64,000 nt of DNA from a bacterium (GCA_025774935.1 JALGZK010000004.1:124001-188000); one strand, 5' to 3'. Counted from the stretch's first letter, positions 36,933-46,477 are shown. Numbers and translations are program-made. The notes: generated from the sequence alone by a model not told the origin.

Positions 36933-37685
36933 ATGGGTGGACTCCTCATTCTGGTGCTGGTGCTGCTTGTGCTCTTCTCGAAGGCGGTCTACGTTCTGCG
37001 GGAGTACGAGCGCGGTGTGATGTTCAGGCTCGGTCGCCTCGTGGGCGTGAGGGGGCCCGGCTTCATCCTGATCATCCCTTTCATCGACCGGCTCGTCAGG
37101 GTCGGCCTTCGCATCATCGCGATGGACGTGCCTCCGCAGGACGTCGTGACGAAGGACAACGTCTCCGTGAAGGTGAACGCCGTTGTCTACTACAGGGTCT
37201 TTGAGCCCGACAAGGCGATCGTCGAGGTCCAGGACTACGCGTACGCGACCTCGCAGCTCGCGCAGACGACGCTCAGGAGTGTGATCGGCGCCGCGGAGCT
37301 CGACGAGCTCCTCTCCGAGAGAGAGAAGATCAACCAGGAACTTCAGTCGATCCTCGATCGCGCCACTGACAGCTGGGGCATCAAGGTGTCGGCCGTCGAG
37401 GTCAAGCACGTCGATCTGCCCGAACAGATGCAGCGGGCGATCGCGAAGCAGGCGGAGGCGGAGCGCGAGAGGCGGGCGAAGATCATCCACGCCCAGGGCG
37501 AGCTCCAGGCGTCCGAGACGCTCGCGGGCGCCGCGAAGGTCCTGGCAGCTGAGCCGACCTCCGTTCAGCTCAGGTTCCTGCAGACGCTTGCCGAGATCGC
37601 CGTCGAGAAGAACTCGACGATTATCTTCCCCGTGCCGATCGACCTGATAGAGCACTTCATGAAGAAGAAGGGTGGCACCGAGTAG
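36933..37685 (+). CDS. Slipin (stomatin/prohibitin-like SPFH protein)
   Basis: Membrane-anchored SPFH protein of 250 residues with an N-terminal helix (about 1-17), the [16 protein letters not shown] opening of the SPFH domain, [21 protein letters not shown], and an Ala/Glu-rich coiled coil (about 165-215) for oligomer formation. Slipins form membrane microdomains, with NfeD partners controlling them; targets here are unknown. AAGGAGGTG precedes the ATG. Confidence 0.9.
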   Translation: MGGLLILVLVLLVLFSKAVYVLREYERGVMFRLGRLVGVRGPGFILIIPFIDRLVRVGLRIIAMDVPPQDVVTKDNVSVKVNAVVYYRVFEPDKAIVEVQDYAYATSQLAQTTLRSVIGAAELDELLSEREKINQELQSILDRATDSWGIKVSAVEVKHVDLPEQMQRAIAKQAEAERERRAKIIHAQGELQASETLAGAAKVLAAEPTSVQLRFLQTLAEIAVEKNSTIIFPVPIDLIEHFMKKKGGTE

Positions 37686-37753
37686 CGATCGTCCCGAACA
37701 GCGTGCGCGGAGGCCGCGCGGGAAGGACGCCGGCTTCACTCCCACGGAGACTC

Positions 37754-39457
37754 ATGATCCTGAAGGGCCTGAAGTACGAGTGGAGCTACGATCCACCCGA
37801 CCCTGACCTCGTCGAAGGGATCCGCAAGGCGGCCGGCGCGTCCGACGTGCTGGCCAGCGTGCTCGCGTCGAGGGGGGTCTCGTCTCCGTCCGAGGCGGCG
37901 CGCTTCCTCCGCACGGACCCCGACTCGCTTCCCGACCCACACCTCCTGCCGGACGCGGACGAGGTCGTCCGGCGGGTCCGCGCTGCGCTCGAGGGTGGGG
38001 AGAAGATCGCCGTGCACGGGCACGACGACGCCGACGGCGTGACCGCGACCGTGATCATGGCCGAGGCTCTGCTCCAGCTGGGCGCCTCAGTCATCTGCTA
38101 CATCCCCGACAGGAGGAGCGAGGGGCACGGCATGAACCGCGCGGAGCTCGATCGGCTCGCGGCCTCCGGGGTCACTCTCGTCGTCACCGTCGACAGCTGC
38201 GTGAGCGACAGGGACGCCATCGGGTACGGGAACGTTCTCGGCATCGACACGATCGTGACCGACCACCACGAGATCCCGCCGGAGCTCCCGCCTGCAGTCG
38301 CCATCGTGAATCCCAAGCTCCCCGAGTCGCGCTTCCCCTACAGGTACATGGCCGGCGTCGGCGTGGCGCTTCGCGTGACCGATCTTCTCTTCGACGAGCT
38401 CGGTGGGGAGTTCGGTCCGGCCGCCGAACCGAAGCCGTGGTACGGCGGCACGTGGCGGGACGAGGCCCTCGGGCTCGCTGCGATCGGCTCGATCGCGGAC
38501 AAGGTCCCCCTCACGTTTGACAACAGGACGATCGTCGTCGCGGGAACGGCGCGCATACCCCTCACCGAGCGGCCCGGGCTCCTCGCGCTCCTCGAGGAAG
38601 CGCGCCTGTCGGGGCAGTCGCTCGACGCCGACGACGTCCGCAGCTCACTCGGTCCGGCGTTCGGTCGCGTCTCGGACGGAAAGGGGGGCAACTACGCTCT
38701 CGATCTCCTCCTGACGTCCGACCTGGACGACGCGCGGGAGAGGGCGCAGCAGCTCGCACAGGGAAGGACACGCTGGAGGGACGCGGCGTCGAAAGCGTGG
38801 AAGGACACGCAGGCCGCCATCAAGGCTGATCCTCTCGCGAAGGAACGGCCTGTTCTCATCATCGAGTCGACCGTTCCTGTGGAGGTCATGGGGTATGTCA
38901 CGTCCCGTCTCGCCGACGAGACGGGACTTCCGACCGTGCTCCTGTCCGACCTCAACGGGGACGCCATGGCCGAGGCGAGGGGCCCCACCGGCTTCAACCT
39001 CGTCGACGCGTTCCACTCCATGTCCGAGCTCTTCCTCGGGTACGGAGGCCACCCCCGGGCGGCCGGATTCACCATGAAGAGGACGAACGTCGCGGAGTTC
39101 CGCGAGCGGATGCTCGAGTTCGTCGACGAGAACCCTCCGACGCCCCAGCCCAGGTCGGTCGACGCCGAGCTTCAGTTCGATGGTGCGACCCCCGAGATCG
39201 CACGCGAGCTCGGGCTCCTGGAGCCGTTCGGGCAGAGGAACCCCCCCGCGGCGCTCGTCGCACGAGGAGTGACCCTCGACGACTATGAGGCCGCCCGGGC
39301 GAGCGGCGTGGTCTTCACGTCGACCGAGCGGCCGGGACGGGAGCCTGCCGACGCCGTCTACCGTCTCAGGAACGACGGCGAGACGACGTTCGCCAACATC
39401 CTCGACGTGATCGTACCGGAAGGACCCGGAGGACAGGACGTTGCCGTCAGCGAGTAG
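37754..39457 (+). CDS. recJ: Single-stranded-DNA exonuclease RecJ-like (DHH family)
   Basis: DHH-family phosphoesterase of 567 residues, the usual length for RecJ, which degrades single-stranded DNA 5' to 3' in repair. Motif 1 reads VHGHDDADGVTAT (DxDxDG form altered to HDDADG), a second motif VTVDSCVS replaces the common VDxGI, VTDHHE is the DHH motif, and YRYMAGVGVALRV follows. The DHHA1 domain has FLGYGGHPRAAGFTM, and PFGQRNPPA marks the C-terminal OB domain. The motif 2 change is unusual and could affect metal binding. ATG 37754 has GGAGA upstream. rsmI overlaps its 3' end by 17 bp. Confidence 0.85.
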   Translation: MILKGLKYEWSYDPPDPDLVEGIRKAAGASDVLASVLASRGVSSPSEAARFLRTDPDSLPDPHLLPDADEVVRRVRAALEGGEKIAVHGHDDADGVTATVIMAEALLQLGASVICYIPDRRSEGHGMNRAELDRLAASGVTLVVTVDSCVSDRDAIGYGNVLGIDTIVTDHHEIPPELPPAVAIVNPKLPESRFPYRYMAGVGVALRVTDLLFDELGGEFGPAAEPKPWYGGTWRDEALGLAAIGSIADKVPLTFDNRTIVVAGTARIPLTERPGLLALLEEARLSGQSLDADDVRSSLGPAFGRVSDGKGGNYALDLLLTSDLDDARERAQQLAQGRTRWRDAASKAWKDTQAAIKADPLAKERPVLIIESTVPVEVMGYVTSRLADETGLPTVLLSDLNGDAMAEARGPTGFNLVDAFHSMSELFLGYGGHPRAAGFTMKRTNVAEFRERMLEFVDENPPTPQPRSVDAELQFDGATPEIARELGLLEPFGQRNPPAALVARGVTLDDYEAARASGVVFTSTERPGREPADAVYRLRNDGETTFANILDVIVPEGPGGQDVAVSE

Positions 39458-40205
39458 GGATCAGGGCCCCGGACGCCTCTTCGTCGTCGCCACGCCGATC
39501 GGGAACCTCGAAGACCTCTCGTCGCGCGCGGTCGAGGTGCTGAGCTCCGTCGCAGGCATTGCCGCCGAGGACACGCGCCGCACGCGGAAGCTCCTCTCAC
39601 GTTACTCCGTGAGGACCCCGCTTCTGTCGTACCACGAACACAACGAGACCAAAGCCGCCCGTCGGATTGTCGACCGGATCAGCGAGGGCGCCGACGTCGC
39701 GCTCGTCTCGGACGCCGGCACGCCGCTCGTCTCCGATCCCGGCTACCGCATAGTCTCCCTCTGTGTGCGGGAGGGCATCGAGGTGGTCGCGGTGCCCGGC
39801 CCCGCCGCCGTGACGGCGGCGCTCTCGGTGGCGGGTCTTCCGCCGCACCCGTTCTACTTTGCGGGCTTCCTCCCGAGGAAGCAGTCGGCGCGCAGGAAGG
39901 CACTCCGGTCGCTCGTCGACCTTCCCTGCACGACCGTCTACTACGAGTCGCCGCACAGGGTGGAGAAGTGCCTTCTCGACATGCTCGATGTGCTCGGCGA
40001 CCGCCCGGCGGCGCTCGCGAGGGAGCTCACCAAGGTCCACGAGGAGGTCGTGCGGGGGTCCCTCTCGGAGCTCGCGGCGCGGGCGGGGGAGAGCCCGCTC
40101 CGCGGCGAGATGGTGATTCTCGTGGCGGGGCCCGGCAGGGAGTGGGGTTCGGGCGGGGGTGAGCCGGGCGAGCCAGAGGTGGCCGACCCCGGGATTCCCG
40201 GCTGA
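39441..40205 (+). CDS. rsmI: 16S rRNA (cytidine-1402-2'-O)-methyltransferase
   Basis: SAM-dependent methyltransferase of 254 residues in the tetrapyrrole-methylase fold. VVATPIGNLEDLSSRAVEVL, AAEDTRRTRKLL, LVSDAGTPLVSDPGYRIV, VPGPAAVTAALSVAGL and the YYESPHRVEKCL segment are diagnostic of RsmI, which modifies the ribosomal decoding centre. The TTG start lies inside recJ, preceded by GGAGGA. The C-terminal 20 residues are Gly/Pro-rich and probably disordered. Confidence 0.92.
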   Translation: MPSASRDQGPGRLFVVATPIGNLEDLSSRAVEVLSSVAGIAAEDTRRTRKLLSRYSVRTPLLSYHEHNETKAARRIVDRISEGADVALVSDAGTPLVSDPGYRIVSLCVREGIEVVAVPGPAAVTAALSVAGLPPHPFYFAGFLPRKQSARRKALRSLVDLPCTTVYYESPHRVEKCLLDMLDVLGDRPAALARELTKVHEEVVRGSLSELAARAGESPLRGEMVILVAGPGREWGSGGGEPGEPEVADPGIPG

Positions 40206-40223
40206 GGCCGGGTTCCGCGGGGC

Positions 40224-40253
40224 TTGACGGCGGCTTCCGCGGGGTGATAGGGT
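40224..40253 (+). promoter_or_regulatory. Promoter for the inositol-lipid gene pair
   Basis: TTGACG at 40224-40229, 18 bp spacer, TAGGGT at 40248-40253 with an extended TG. Leader of about 50 nt to the ATG at 40309. Confidence 0.55.
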
Positions 40254-40308
40254 AGAACGTTCTAGGCGGGTATTGGCCACAGGCTCATCCTGGAGCGGGC
40301 GTTCGGGT

Positions 40309-40905
40309 ATGGCGGCGAGCGCGTTGAAGGAGAGACTCCGGAAGCTCGTCAGTCCGCTTGCGCGTTTTCTGGCGGACGTAGGGGTTCCGCCCGACGCGAT
40401 CACCCTCGCGGGTCTCGTCCTGTCGGTGCTTGCCGGGTGGAGTCTCGGAACCGGTCACTTCCCGGGCGCAGGCATCCTCCTCATTCTCGCGGGGATCTGC
40501 GACATGATGGACGGGGCCGCCGCGCGCGCCGGGAACAGGGCGACCGACACCGGCGCGTTCCTGGACTCGACGATCGACCGTTACTCGGAGATCGCGGTCC
40601 TCGTCGGAGCGCTCTACTACTACCTCGTGCGCTCGGCGACCAGTCCGGAGATACTGACGGCCGTGATCGTCCTCCTGGCCCTCGCCGGCTCGCTCATGGT
40701 GAGCTACACCAGGGCGCGGGCCGAGGCCATAGGAGAGAGCTGCAAGGTAGGGTTGGCCGAGCGGCCCGAGCGTCTCGTGATCCTCATCGTCGGGGCGCTC
40801 CTCGGGCCGAACGTGTTCAGGGTGGCGCTGTGGATCCTCGCGATCCTCTCGCACCTGACGGCACTGCAACGAATCCGGCACGTCCTCAGATGCGGGAGAG
40901 CCTGA
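40309..40905 (+). CDS. CDP-alcohol phosphatidyltransferase, probable inositol-phosphate acceptor
   Basis: Integral membrane enzyme of 198 residues with about six helices. The family signature DG-x2-AR-x8-G-x3-D-x3-D is complete (about residues 65-87), so catalysis is expected: transfer of a phosphatidyl group from CDP-diacylglycerol to an alcohol. The next gene makes inositol 1-phosphate, so phosphatidylinositol-phosphate synthesis is the best guess; glycerol-phosphate or serine as acceptor cannot be excluded by sequence alone. The start is uncertain: ATG 40309 is preferred because a TTG at 40273 falls only about 13 nt after the predicted transcription start. Confidence 0.8.
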   Translation: MAASALKERLRKLVSPLARFLADVGVPPDAITLAGLVLSVLAGWSLGTGHFPGAGILLILAGICDMMDGAAARAGNRATDTGAFLDSTIDRYSEIAVLVGALYYYLVRSATSPEILTAVIVLLALAGSLMVSYTRARAEAIGESCKVGLAERPERLVILIVGALLGPNVFRVALWILAILSHLTALQRIRHVLRCGRA

Positions 40906-40942
40906 CGCGCCGGCGGACGGAACCTCTCGGGAGATGCACCTC

Positions 40943-42097
40943 ATGGGCAAAGACAAGAAGGTGAGAGTCGCGCTCATCGGCGTCGGCAACTGCGCGTCCT
41001 CGCTCGTCCAGGGCGTCGAGTACTACAAGAACGCCGCGGCGGACGAGTTCGTGCCGGGCCTCATGCACGTGAACCTCGGCGGCTATCACATCGGGGACGT
41101 GGAGTTCTCGGCGGCCATCGACATCGACAAGAACAAGGTGGGCAAGGACCTGTCGCAGGCGATCTTCACCAAGCCCAACAACACCTACAAGTTCAGCGAC
41201 GTTCCGAACCTGGGTGTTAGAGTGGCGCGGGGGATGACCCACGACGGTCTGGGGAAGTACCTCTCCGAGATCATCGAGAAGGCACCGGGGTCGACGGAGG
41301 ACATCGTCGAGCTGCTGAAGGACTCGAAGACCGACGTCGTCGTGAACTTCCTGCCGGTGGGGAGCGAGGAAGCGACGAAGTGGTACGTAGAGCAGATCCT
41401 CGAGGCGGGCTGTGGCTTCGTCAACGGCATCCCGGTCTTCATCGCGGGTGAGCGCTACTGGCAGCAACGTTTCGAGAAGAAGGGGCTGCCGGTGATGGGC
41501 GACGACATCAAATCGCAGGTCGGCGCGACGATCGCCCACCGCGTCATGACGCGGCTCTTCTTGGACCGCGGCGTAAAGCTGGAGCGGACGAGCCAGCTGA
41601 ACGTCGGCGGCAACACCGACTTCCTCAACATGCTCGAGCGCTCGCGGCTCGAATCGAAGAAGATCTCGAAGACGAACGCCGTAACGTCTCAGCTCGACTA
41701 CGACATCGGCGGCGACAACGTGCACATCGGTCCTTCCGACTACGTCGCGTGGCTCACCGACAGGAAGTGGGCGTACATACGCATGGAGGGGACGACGTTC
41801 GGAGACGTTCCCCTGAACGCCGAGATGAAGCTCGAGGTCTGGGACTCACCGAACTCCGCCGGCGTCATGATCGACGCCGTGCGCTGCATGAAGCTCGCGC
41901 TCGAGAGCGGGATCTCGGGAGCCATTGAGGCTCCGTCCGCGTACTTCTTCAAGTCGCCGCCGACCCAGTTCAGGGACGACGACGCGAGGCACATGACCGA
42001 GGAGTTCATCGAGGAGCACTCGGGCGGGGGCGTCAGGGATGCGAACAGCGCCGCTGGCTCGGGGGAGAAGCTGGTCGAGGAGCTCTCGGGGTCGTAG
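40943..42097 (+). CDS. ino1: Inositol-3-phosphate synthase (myo-inositol-1-phosphate synthase)
   Basis: NAD-dependent isomerase of 384 residues converting glucose 6-phosphate to inositol phosphate, bacterial/archaeal short form. [20 protein letters not shown] is the Rossmann start; [54 protein letters not shown] and [13 protein letters not shown] are conserved in the family, including the lysines that bind phosphate. ATG 40943 is chosen because GGGAG ends 9 bp before it and abuts the earlier in-frame ATG. It lies 37 bp after the phosphatidyltransferase. Confidence 0.9.
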   Translation: MGKDKKVRVALIGVGNCASSLVQGVEYYKNAAADEFVPGLMHVNLGGYHIGDVEFSAAIDIDKNKVGKDLSQAIFTKPNNTYKFSDVPNLGVRVARGMTHDGLGKYLSEIIEKAPGSTEDIVELLKDSKTDVVVNFLPVGSEEATKWYVEQILEAGCGFVNGIPVFIAGERYWQQRFEKKGLPVMGDDIKSQVGATIAHRVMTRLFLDRGVKLERTSQLNVGGNTDFLNMLERSRLESKKISKTNAVTSQLDYDIGGDNVHIGPSDYVAWLTDRKWAYIRMEGTTFGDVPLNAEMKLEVWDSPNSAGVMIDAVRCMKLALESGISGAIEAPSAYFFKSPPTQFRDDDARHMTEEFIEEHSGGGVRDANSAAGSGEKLVEELSGS

Positions 42098-42150
42098 GCC
42101 GGGGCGCGTTCATTCGGAAGCCCCGGACGCCCCGTCCGCGTTGATGTTGA

Positions 42151-42175
42151 TCAGGCCGGGCGGCGCCCGGCCTGA
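42151..42175 (+). terminator. 11 bp hairpin after inositol-phosphate synthase
   Basis: Perfect stem 42151-42161 with 42165-42175 and a 3-nt loop; no T-run. It separates the inositol unit from tmk. Confidence 0.5.
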
Positions 42176-42253
42176 CGCTCATGGCCCCGGACGAGACCGG
42201 GCGGTCCCGGACGAGGCGGCCGGCGGGAGACCGACGGACGCGGGGAGCATCTA

Positions 42254-42916
42254 ATGAAGGGCGAAGGGACCGTTGGGCTCTTCATCACGTTCGAGGGCGT
42301 CGAGGGGTCGGGGAAGTCGACGCAGGTCCGCGAGCTTCGCTCCCACCTCGAGGAGATGAGCGTGCCGGTGACCGTGACCCGGGAGCCCGGGGGCACGCCT
42401 CTCGGGGAGAGCCTCAGGGACATCCTTCTCGACCTCGGACAGACCGGGATGCTGCCCGCGACAGAGCTGTTCCTGTACCTCGCTTCCAGGACGGAGCACG
42501 TCGCCCAGGTCGTCCTTCCCGAGCTCGAGCGGGGCTCGGTCGTCATATCGGACAGGTACGGCGACGCGAGCGTCGCGTATCAGGGGGGCGGAAGGGAGCT
42601 GGGGGCCGACCTGGTCGAACCGTTGAACGATGTCGCGACGGGCGGCGTCAAACCAGATGTGACGTTCCTTCTCGACCTCGACCCGAAGGCCGGGTTGGAC
42701 AGGCTCTCCGGAGGGACCGCGGGCGCGCGGCCCGGGGGGCGGGACAGGATCGAGAGCGAGGCGCTGGCATTCCACGAGAGGGTCCGGGCGGCCTACCTCG
42801 ATGCGGCCGGCAGAGACCCCTCGCGTTTCGTGGTGATCGACGCGGGCCTCGATCCCTCCGAGATCACCACCATCATCACCGACAGGGTCGACGAACTTCT
42901 GGCAGAGCGCGGGTAA
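42254..42916 (+). CDS. tmk: Thymidylate kinase
   Basis: dTMP kinase of 220 residues. The P-loop is FEGVEGSGKSTQ (about residues 11-22); TREPGGTPLGESLRDILL carries the conserved DR/EPG region, ISDRYGDASVAYQG is the DRY motif, and LLDLDPKAGLDR the LDxxPExxxxR-like helix. The lid region is short and Gly/Arg-rich. GGGGAG precedes the ATG. The ctp protease gene follows at 19 bp. Confidence 0.93.
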   Translation: MKGEGTVGLFITFEGVEGSGKSTQVRELRSHLEEMSVPVTVTREPGGTPLGESLRDILLDLGQTGMLPATELFLYLASRTEHVAQVVLPELERGSVVISDRYGDASVAYQGGGRELGADLVEPLNDVATGGVKPDVTFLLDLDPKAGLDRLSGGTAGARPGGRDRIESEALAFHERVRAAYLDAAGRDPSRFVVIDAGLDPSEITTIITDRVDELLAERG

Positions 42917-42935
42917 GGGCAAAGGAAGGTCTTCC

Positions 42936-44522
42936 ATGACACGCAGATTCAGGCGATACGCACCGATCCTGACGGCGCTCCTCGTTGGCATCGTGCTCGG
43001 CGGCTGGGCCGTCGAGAGGGTGAGCGCCCGGAAGGACCTCTACACATACCTCGACCTTTTCAACGACTCCCTCGCGAAGATCGAGGGAGCGTACGTCGAG
43101 GAGGTGGACCCGAAGGAGCTCATGTACGGGGCGATCCGCGGGATGCTCGACTCGCTCGACCCGTACTCGACGTTCCTCGACGAGAACGACTTCAGCGACT
43201 TCCAGGTGACGACGGAGGGCGAATTCGGTGGGCTTGGGATCCAGATCACCGTGCGCGACGGCATCCTCACCGTCGTCAGCCCGATCGAGGGCACGCCCGC
43301 ATACGACCTCGGCATCCAGTCGGGCGACAGGATCGTCGGGATCGAGGGTGAGTCGACCCGCGGGATCACGGTGGACGGAGCGGTCAAGCTGCTCCGCGGG
43401 GACCCGGGGACGCAGGTCGAGATCACCGTCAGGCGAGAGGGAGTCGAAGACCTCCTCGAGTACACGGTGACGCGCGACATCATCAAGATCGACAGCGTGC
43501 CTTACTCGTTCATGCTAGACGGCGGCGTGGGCTACGTCCGCATCTCGCGCTTCGCGCGGACGACGGCCGACGAGATCAGGAAGGCACTCGACGAGCTCGA
43601 TGGGCAGGGGATGCAGAGCCTGATCCTCGACGTCAGAAGCAACCCGGGCGGGCTTCTCTCGCAGGCGGTCGACGTGAGCGACATCTTCCTCGACACCGGC
43701 GAGCTGGTCGTGAGCACGAAGGGCAGGCTCAAGCAGCAGAACACCGAGTACTTCGCCCGCACCGGAGCGCGGTACGACCGCGACTTCCCGATCCTCGTGC
43801 TCGTCAACGGGGGAAGCGCGAGCGCGTCTGAGATCCTGGCGGGCGCGATCCAGGACTGGGATCGCGGAATCGTCGTCGGCACCACGAGCTTCGGCAAGGG
43901 GTCCGTGCAGACGCTCATGCGCCTCCGCCCGCTCACGAAGGAGTGCGCGATGAAGCTGACGACCGCGAAGTGGTACATCGCGAGCGGTCGGCTCATCGAG
44001 AAGCCGGAGAGATGGGACACCGAGGACGAGGAGCTCGCCGAGGGCGAGGCCGGGGCCGAGCCCGAGAGGCCCGAGTACCAGACGGCCGGCGGGAGGGTCG
44101 TCTACGGTGGCGGAGGAGTGACGCCGGACATCGTGGTGGAGCCCGTCAGGCGCGCCGACGTCGTCGTCGATCTCGAGAGGCGCGAGGAGTTCTTCGAGTT
44201 CGCTATCGACTACGCGGGTCGCCACGGCTCTCCGCCGAGCGGCTACGAGATCGGGGATGGCGAGTGGACCGAGTTCCTGGAGTTCCTGGACCGGGACGAG
44301 TTCGAGTACGAGCTCTCCGACGTCGAGGCCGAGAGGACCGAGATCGAGCGCGCCATCCGGCGCGACATGGCGAGGAAGTTCGACAGCCGCGAGACGGCGT
44401 ATCTCATCGCGGCCGAAGGCGACGAGCAGGTCATGCGGACCGCTGAGTTCGCGAGGCAGTCGGCGGACCTCGACGACCTCTTCACGCTGGCCGAGGACTA
44501 CGAAGCAGTCCTCGTCGAGTAG
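42936..44522 (+). CDS. S41-family C-terminal processing protease
   Basis: Periplasmic serine protease of 528 residues, anchored by an uncleaved or cleavable N-terminal helix (about 9-27). A PDZ domain (about 85-170, FGGLGIQITVRDGILTVV...) precedes the S41 catalytic domain with LDVRSNPGGLLSQAV, the nucleophile Ser in GGSASASEIL and the catalytic Lys in FGKGSVQTL; GGGVTPDI closes the domain. About 120 extra residues follow, rich in acidic coiled-coil sequence. Such CtpA proteases trim envelope proteins. A terminator follows. Confidence 0.9.
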   Translation: MTRRFRRYAPILTALLVGIVLGGWAVERVSARKDLYTYLDLFNDSLAKIEGAYVEEVDPKELMYGAIRGMLDSLDPYSTFLDENDFSDFQVTTEGEFGGLGIQITVRDGILTVVSPIEGTPAYDLGIQSGDRIVGIEGESTRGITVDGAVKLLRGDPGTQVEITVRREGVEDLLEYTVTRDIIKIDSVPYSFMLDGGVGYVRISRFARTTADEIRKALDELDGQGMQSLILDVRSNPGGLLSQAVDVSDIFLDTGELVVSTKGRLKQQNTEYFARTGARYDRDFPILVLVNGGSASASEILAGAIQDWDRGIVVGTTSFGKGSVQTLMRLRPLTKECAMKLTTAKWYIASGRLIEKPERWDTEDEELAEGEAGAEPERPEYQTAGGRVVYGGGGVTPDIVVEPVRRADVVVDLERREEFFEFAIDYAGRHGSPPSGYEIGDGEWTEFLEFLDRDEFEYELSDVEAERTEIERAIRRDMARKFDSRETAYLIAAEGDEQVMRTAEFARQSADLDDLFTLAEDYEAVLVE

Positions 44523-44551
44523 TGTGTCCGTGGGGCACGAGTCGAATCACC

Positions 44552-44584
44552 GGGGCGGCGCGCGGTGCGCCGCCCCGACCTTTT
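44552..44584 (+). terminator. Intrinsic terminator after the S41 protease gene
   Basis: 10 bp perfect GC stem (44552-44561 with 44567-44576), 5-nt loop, then GACCTTTT. Good intrinsic terminator. Confidence 0.7.
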
Positions 44585-44633
44585 CGGGGCACGGGGCGGT
44601 GTTCGCCCCCGGCGGGCCGTCCGGGCGGCTTCC

Positions 44634-44663
44634 TTGACGCCCCCGAGCGGCCGCCCATATACT
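44634..44663 (+). promoter_or_regulatory. Promoter giving a leaderless dusB transcript
   Basis: TTGACG at 44634-44639, 18 bp spacer, TATACT at 44658-44663. Only 6 nt lie between the -10 and the ATG at 44670, so transcription should start at or within 1-2 nt of the A of the start codon. No ribosome site precedes the ATG. Confidence 0.65.
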
Positions 44664-44669
44664 CCAATC

Positions 44670-45656
44670 ATGCGGATAGACAGCGTCGAGCTCGACCATC
44701 CATTCGTTCTGGCGCCCCTGGCGGGCATCACGGACAGCCCCATGCGACGGCTCTGCCGGCGCTTGGGCGCCGCCATGGTCTGGACGGAGATGGTCAGCGC
44801 GGAGGGGATCATCCGCGGAGGCGAGAAGACCTTCGACCTCCTCAGGTTCGAAGCCGAGGAGCGGCCGATCGCCTTCCAGATCTTCGGCGCGAATCCCGAG
44901 TCGATGGCCGGGGCCGCGGCCGCGGTCGCGCGGCTTGGGCCGGACGTCCTCGACGTGAACGCGGGCTGTCCGGCGAGGAAGGTGGTCCGGTCTGGTTCGG
45001 GGTCGGGTCTCATGCGGGACCTCGGGCTCCTTCGTGAGATCGCCGCGGCCGTCGTCGAGGCGTCGAGCGTGCCGGTCACGTTCAAGCTCAGGAGCGGCTG
45101 GGACGCGGAGTCTGTCAACGCCGTCGAGGCCGCGAAGGTCCTGGAGGGGGCGGGCGTCGCGGCGGTCGCCGTCCACCCAAGGACGAAGGCCCAGGGGTTC
45201 AGCGGGTCGGCCGACTGGTCGGTCATCCGGGAGGTGGTCGACGAGGTGGGCGTCCCCGTCATCGGAAGCGGTGACGTGAAGACGCCTGAGGACGGCCTCC
45301 GTATGATCGAGGAGACCTCCTGTGAGGCGGTCATGATCGGGAGGGCGGCCGTCGGCAACCCGTGGATCTTCAGAGCGACGACGGAACTCGCGCGCTCCGG
45401 GCGCGTCCCCGATGCGCCGTCGCTCGAAGAGAAGCTCAGACTCGCGGTCGAGCACCTCGAACTCATGGTGGAACACAAGGGCGACCGCAAGGGCGTCTTC
45501 GAGACACGGAAGCACCTCGTCGCGTACCTCAAGAGCTTCCCGGGCGCGTCGGCGCTTCGTGCGGAGCTCGTGAGGATCGAGGAACACGACTGCCTCCGCG
45601 CCAGGCTCGTGGAGGCGGCCGCGGCCGCGCGAGGAGTGGAAGGAGGAGACTCGTGA
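44670..45656 (+). CDS. dusB: tRNA-dihydrouridine synthase
   Basis: FMN-dependent enzyme of 328 residues reducing uridines in tRNA D-loops. APLAGITDSPMRRLCRRLG opens the TIM barrel, the catalytic Cys is in VNAGCPARKV (about residue 101), FKLRSGWD holds the conserved Lys/Arg, VHPRTKAQGFSG the substrate loop, and GSGDVKTPED and MIGRAAVGNPWIF the FMN phosphate site. This motif set matches the DusB branch. First gene of a four-gene unit joined by 4 bp overlaps. Confidence 0.9.
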   Translation: MRIDSVELDHPFVLAPLAGITDSPMRRLCRRLGAAMVWTEMVSAEGIIRGGEKTFDLLRFEAEERPIAFQIFGANPESMAGAAAAVARLGPDVLDVNAGCPARKVVRSGSGSGLMRDLGLLREIAAAVVEASSVPVTFKLRSGWDAESVNAVEAAKVLEGAGVAAVAVHPRTKAQGFSGSADWSVIREVVDEVGVPVIGSGDVKTPEDGLRMIEETSCEAVMIGRAAVGNPWIFRATTELARSGRVPDAPSLEEKLRLAVEHLELMVEHKGDRKGVFETRKHLVAYLKSFPGASALRAELVRIEEHDCLRARLVEAAAAARGVEGGDS

Positions 45657-46477
45657 CCGACGGACGCCGAAGGAACGGGCCAGTGGGACGGAGCGTCCCG
45701 GCGTCGCTCGCGCGGATCCCGTTCGGGCTGCTGCCTGCCGCAGCCGTCGTCTTCCTCTGCTCGGGGTGTTCGCTCCCGCCGGGCACGAGCGGAAGCGGCG
45801 AGGACACGGTCGAGATCGTCTCTCACGAGGTGTCGGAGGGGGAGACGATCGCGTCGATCGCCGACGACTACTACGGCGACCGCGCTGCCGATCAGTATCT
45901 GGCGGACAAGAACGACGTCTCTCCCGACTACGAGCTCGAGCCGGGGTCCGTCCTCAACGTCCCGGTCGGATCGAGCGACGTCGAGCGCTACCGGCGCAGG
46001 ACCGAGGCGAAGATCCTCTACAACCGCGGCACGCTCCTCGCCGAGCGGGGCGACCTGCAGAAGGCGGAGGAGGAGTTCCGTGCGGCGCTCACGGCGGACC
46101 CGACGTTCTTCGACGCCGGGTACAACCTCGGCGTGGTGCTTCTGATGTCTGGAGAGGCAGCGCGCGCCGTGGCCGCGCTCGAGCGCACGGTCTCCCTCAG
46201 ACCGAAGGACCCAACGGCCCTCTTCGCTCTCGGGCGGGCATACTTCGAGGAGGAGCGGACCGAGCAGGCGATCGTCGCATTCGACCGAGCACTCGATGTC
46301 GATCCGGGGAACGAGGACGCCCACTACGCGCGCGCGGTCGCGCTCCTCAAGGTCGGGCGGCGCGAGGAAGGCATCATCTCGCTCGACGCGTACGTCCGGC
46401 GCTACCCCGACGGCGTGTGGGTCGATCAGGCGCGCGCGAGGCTCGAGGAGCTCGCGCGAGAGGTGGCAGACGAGTGA
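45653..46477 (+). CDS. LysM-like and TPR repeat envelope protein (putative lipoprotein)
   Basis: Protein of 274 residues. An N-terminal hydrophobic segment ends in FLCSGCSLPPG, a possible but atypical lipobox (Cys at -3). A LysM-like domain follows (about 55-100: HEVSEGETIASIADDYYGD...YELEPGSVLNVP), then three or four TPR repeats (about 110-265). This suggests a peptidoglycan-associated scaffold of the envelope. GTG start overlaps the dusB stop (GTGA), with AAGGAGGAG 4-5 bp upstream, and its own stop overlaps the next gene. Confidence 0.75.
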   Translation: MTDGRRRNGPVGRSVPASLARIPFGLLPAAAVVFLCSGCSLPPGTSGSGEDTVEIVSHEVSEGETIASIADDYYGDRAADQYLADKNDVSPDYELEPGSVLNVPVGSSDVERYRRRTEAKILYNRGTLLAERGDLQKAEEEFRAALTADPTFFDAGYNLGVVLLMSGEAARAVAALERTVSLRPKDPTALFALGRAYFEEERTEQAIVAFDRALDVDPGNEDAHYARAVALLKVGRREEGIISLDAYVRRYPDGVWVDQARARLEELAREVADE

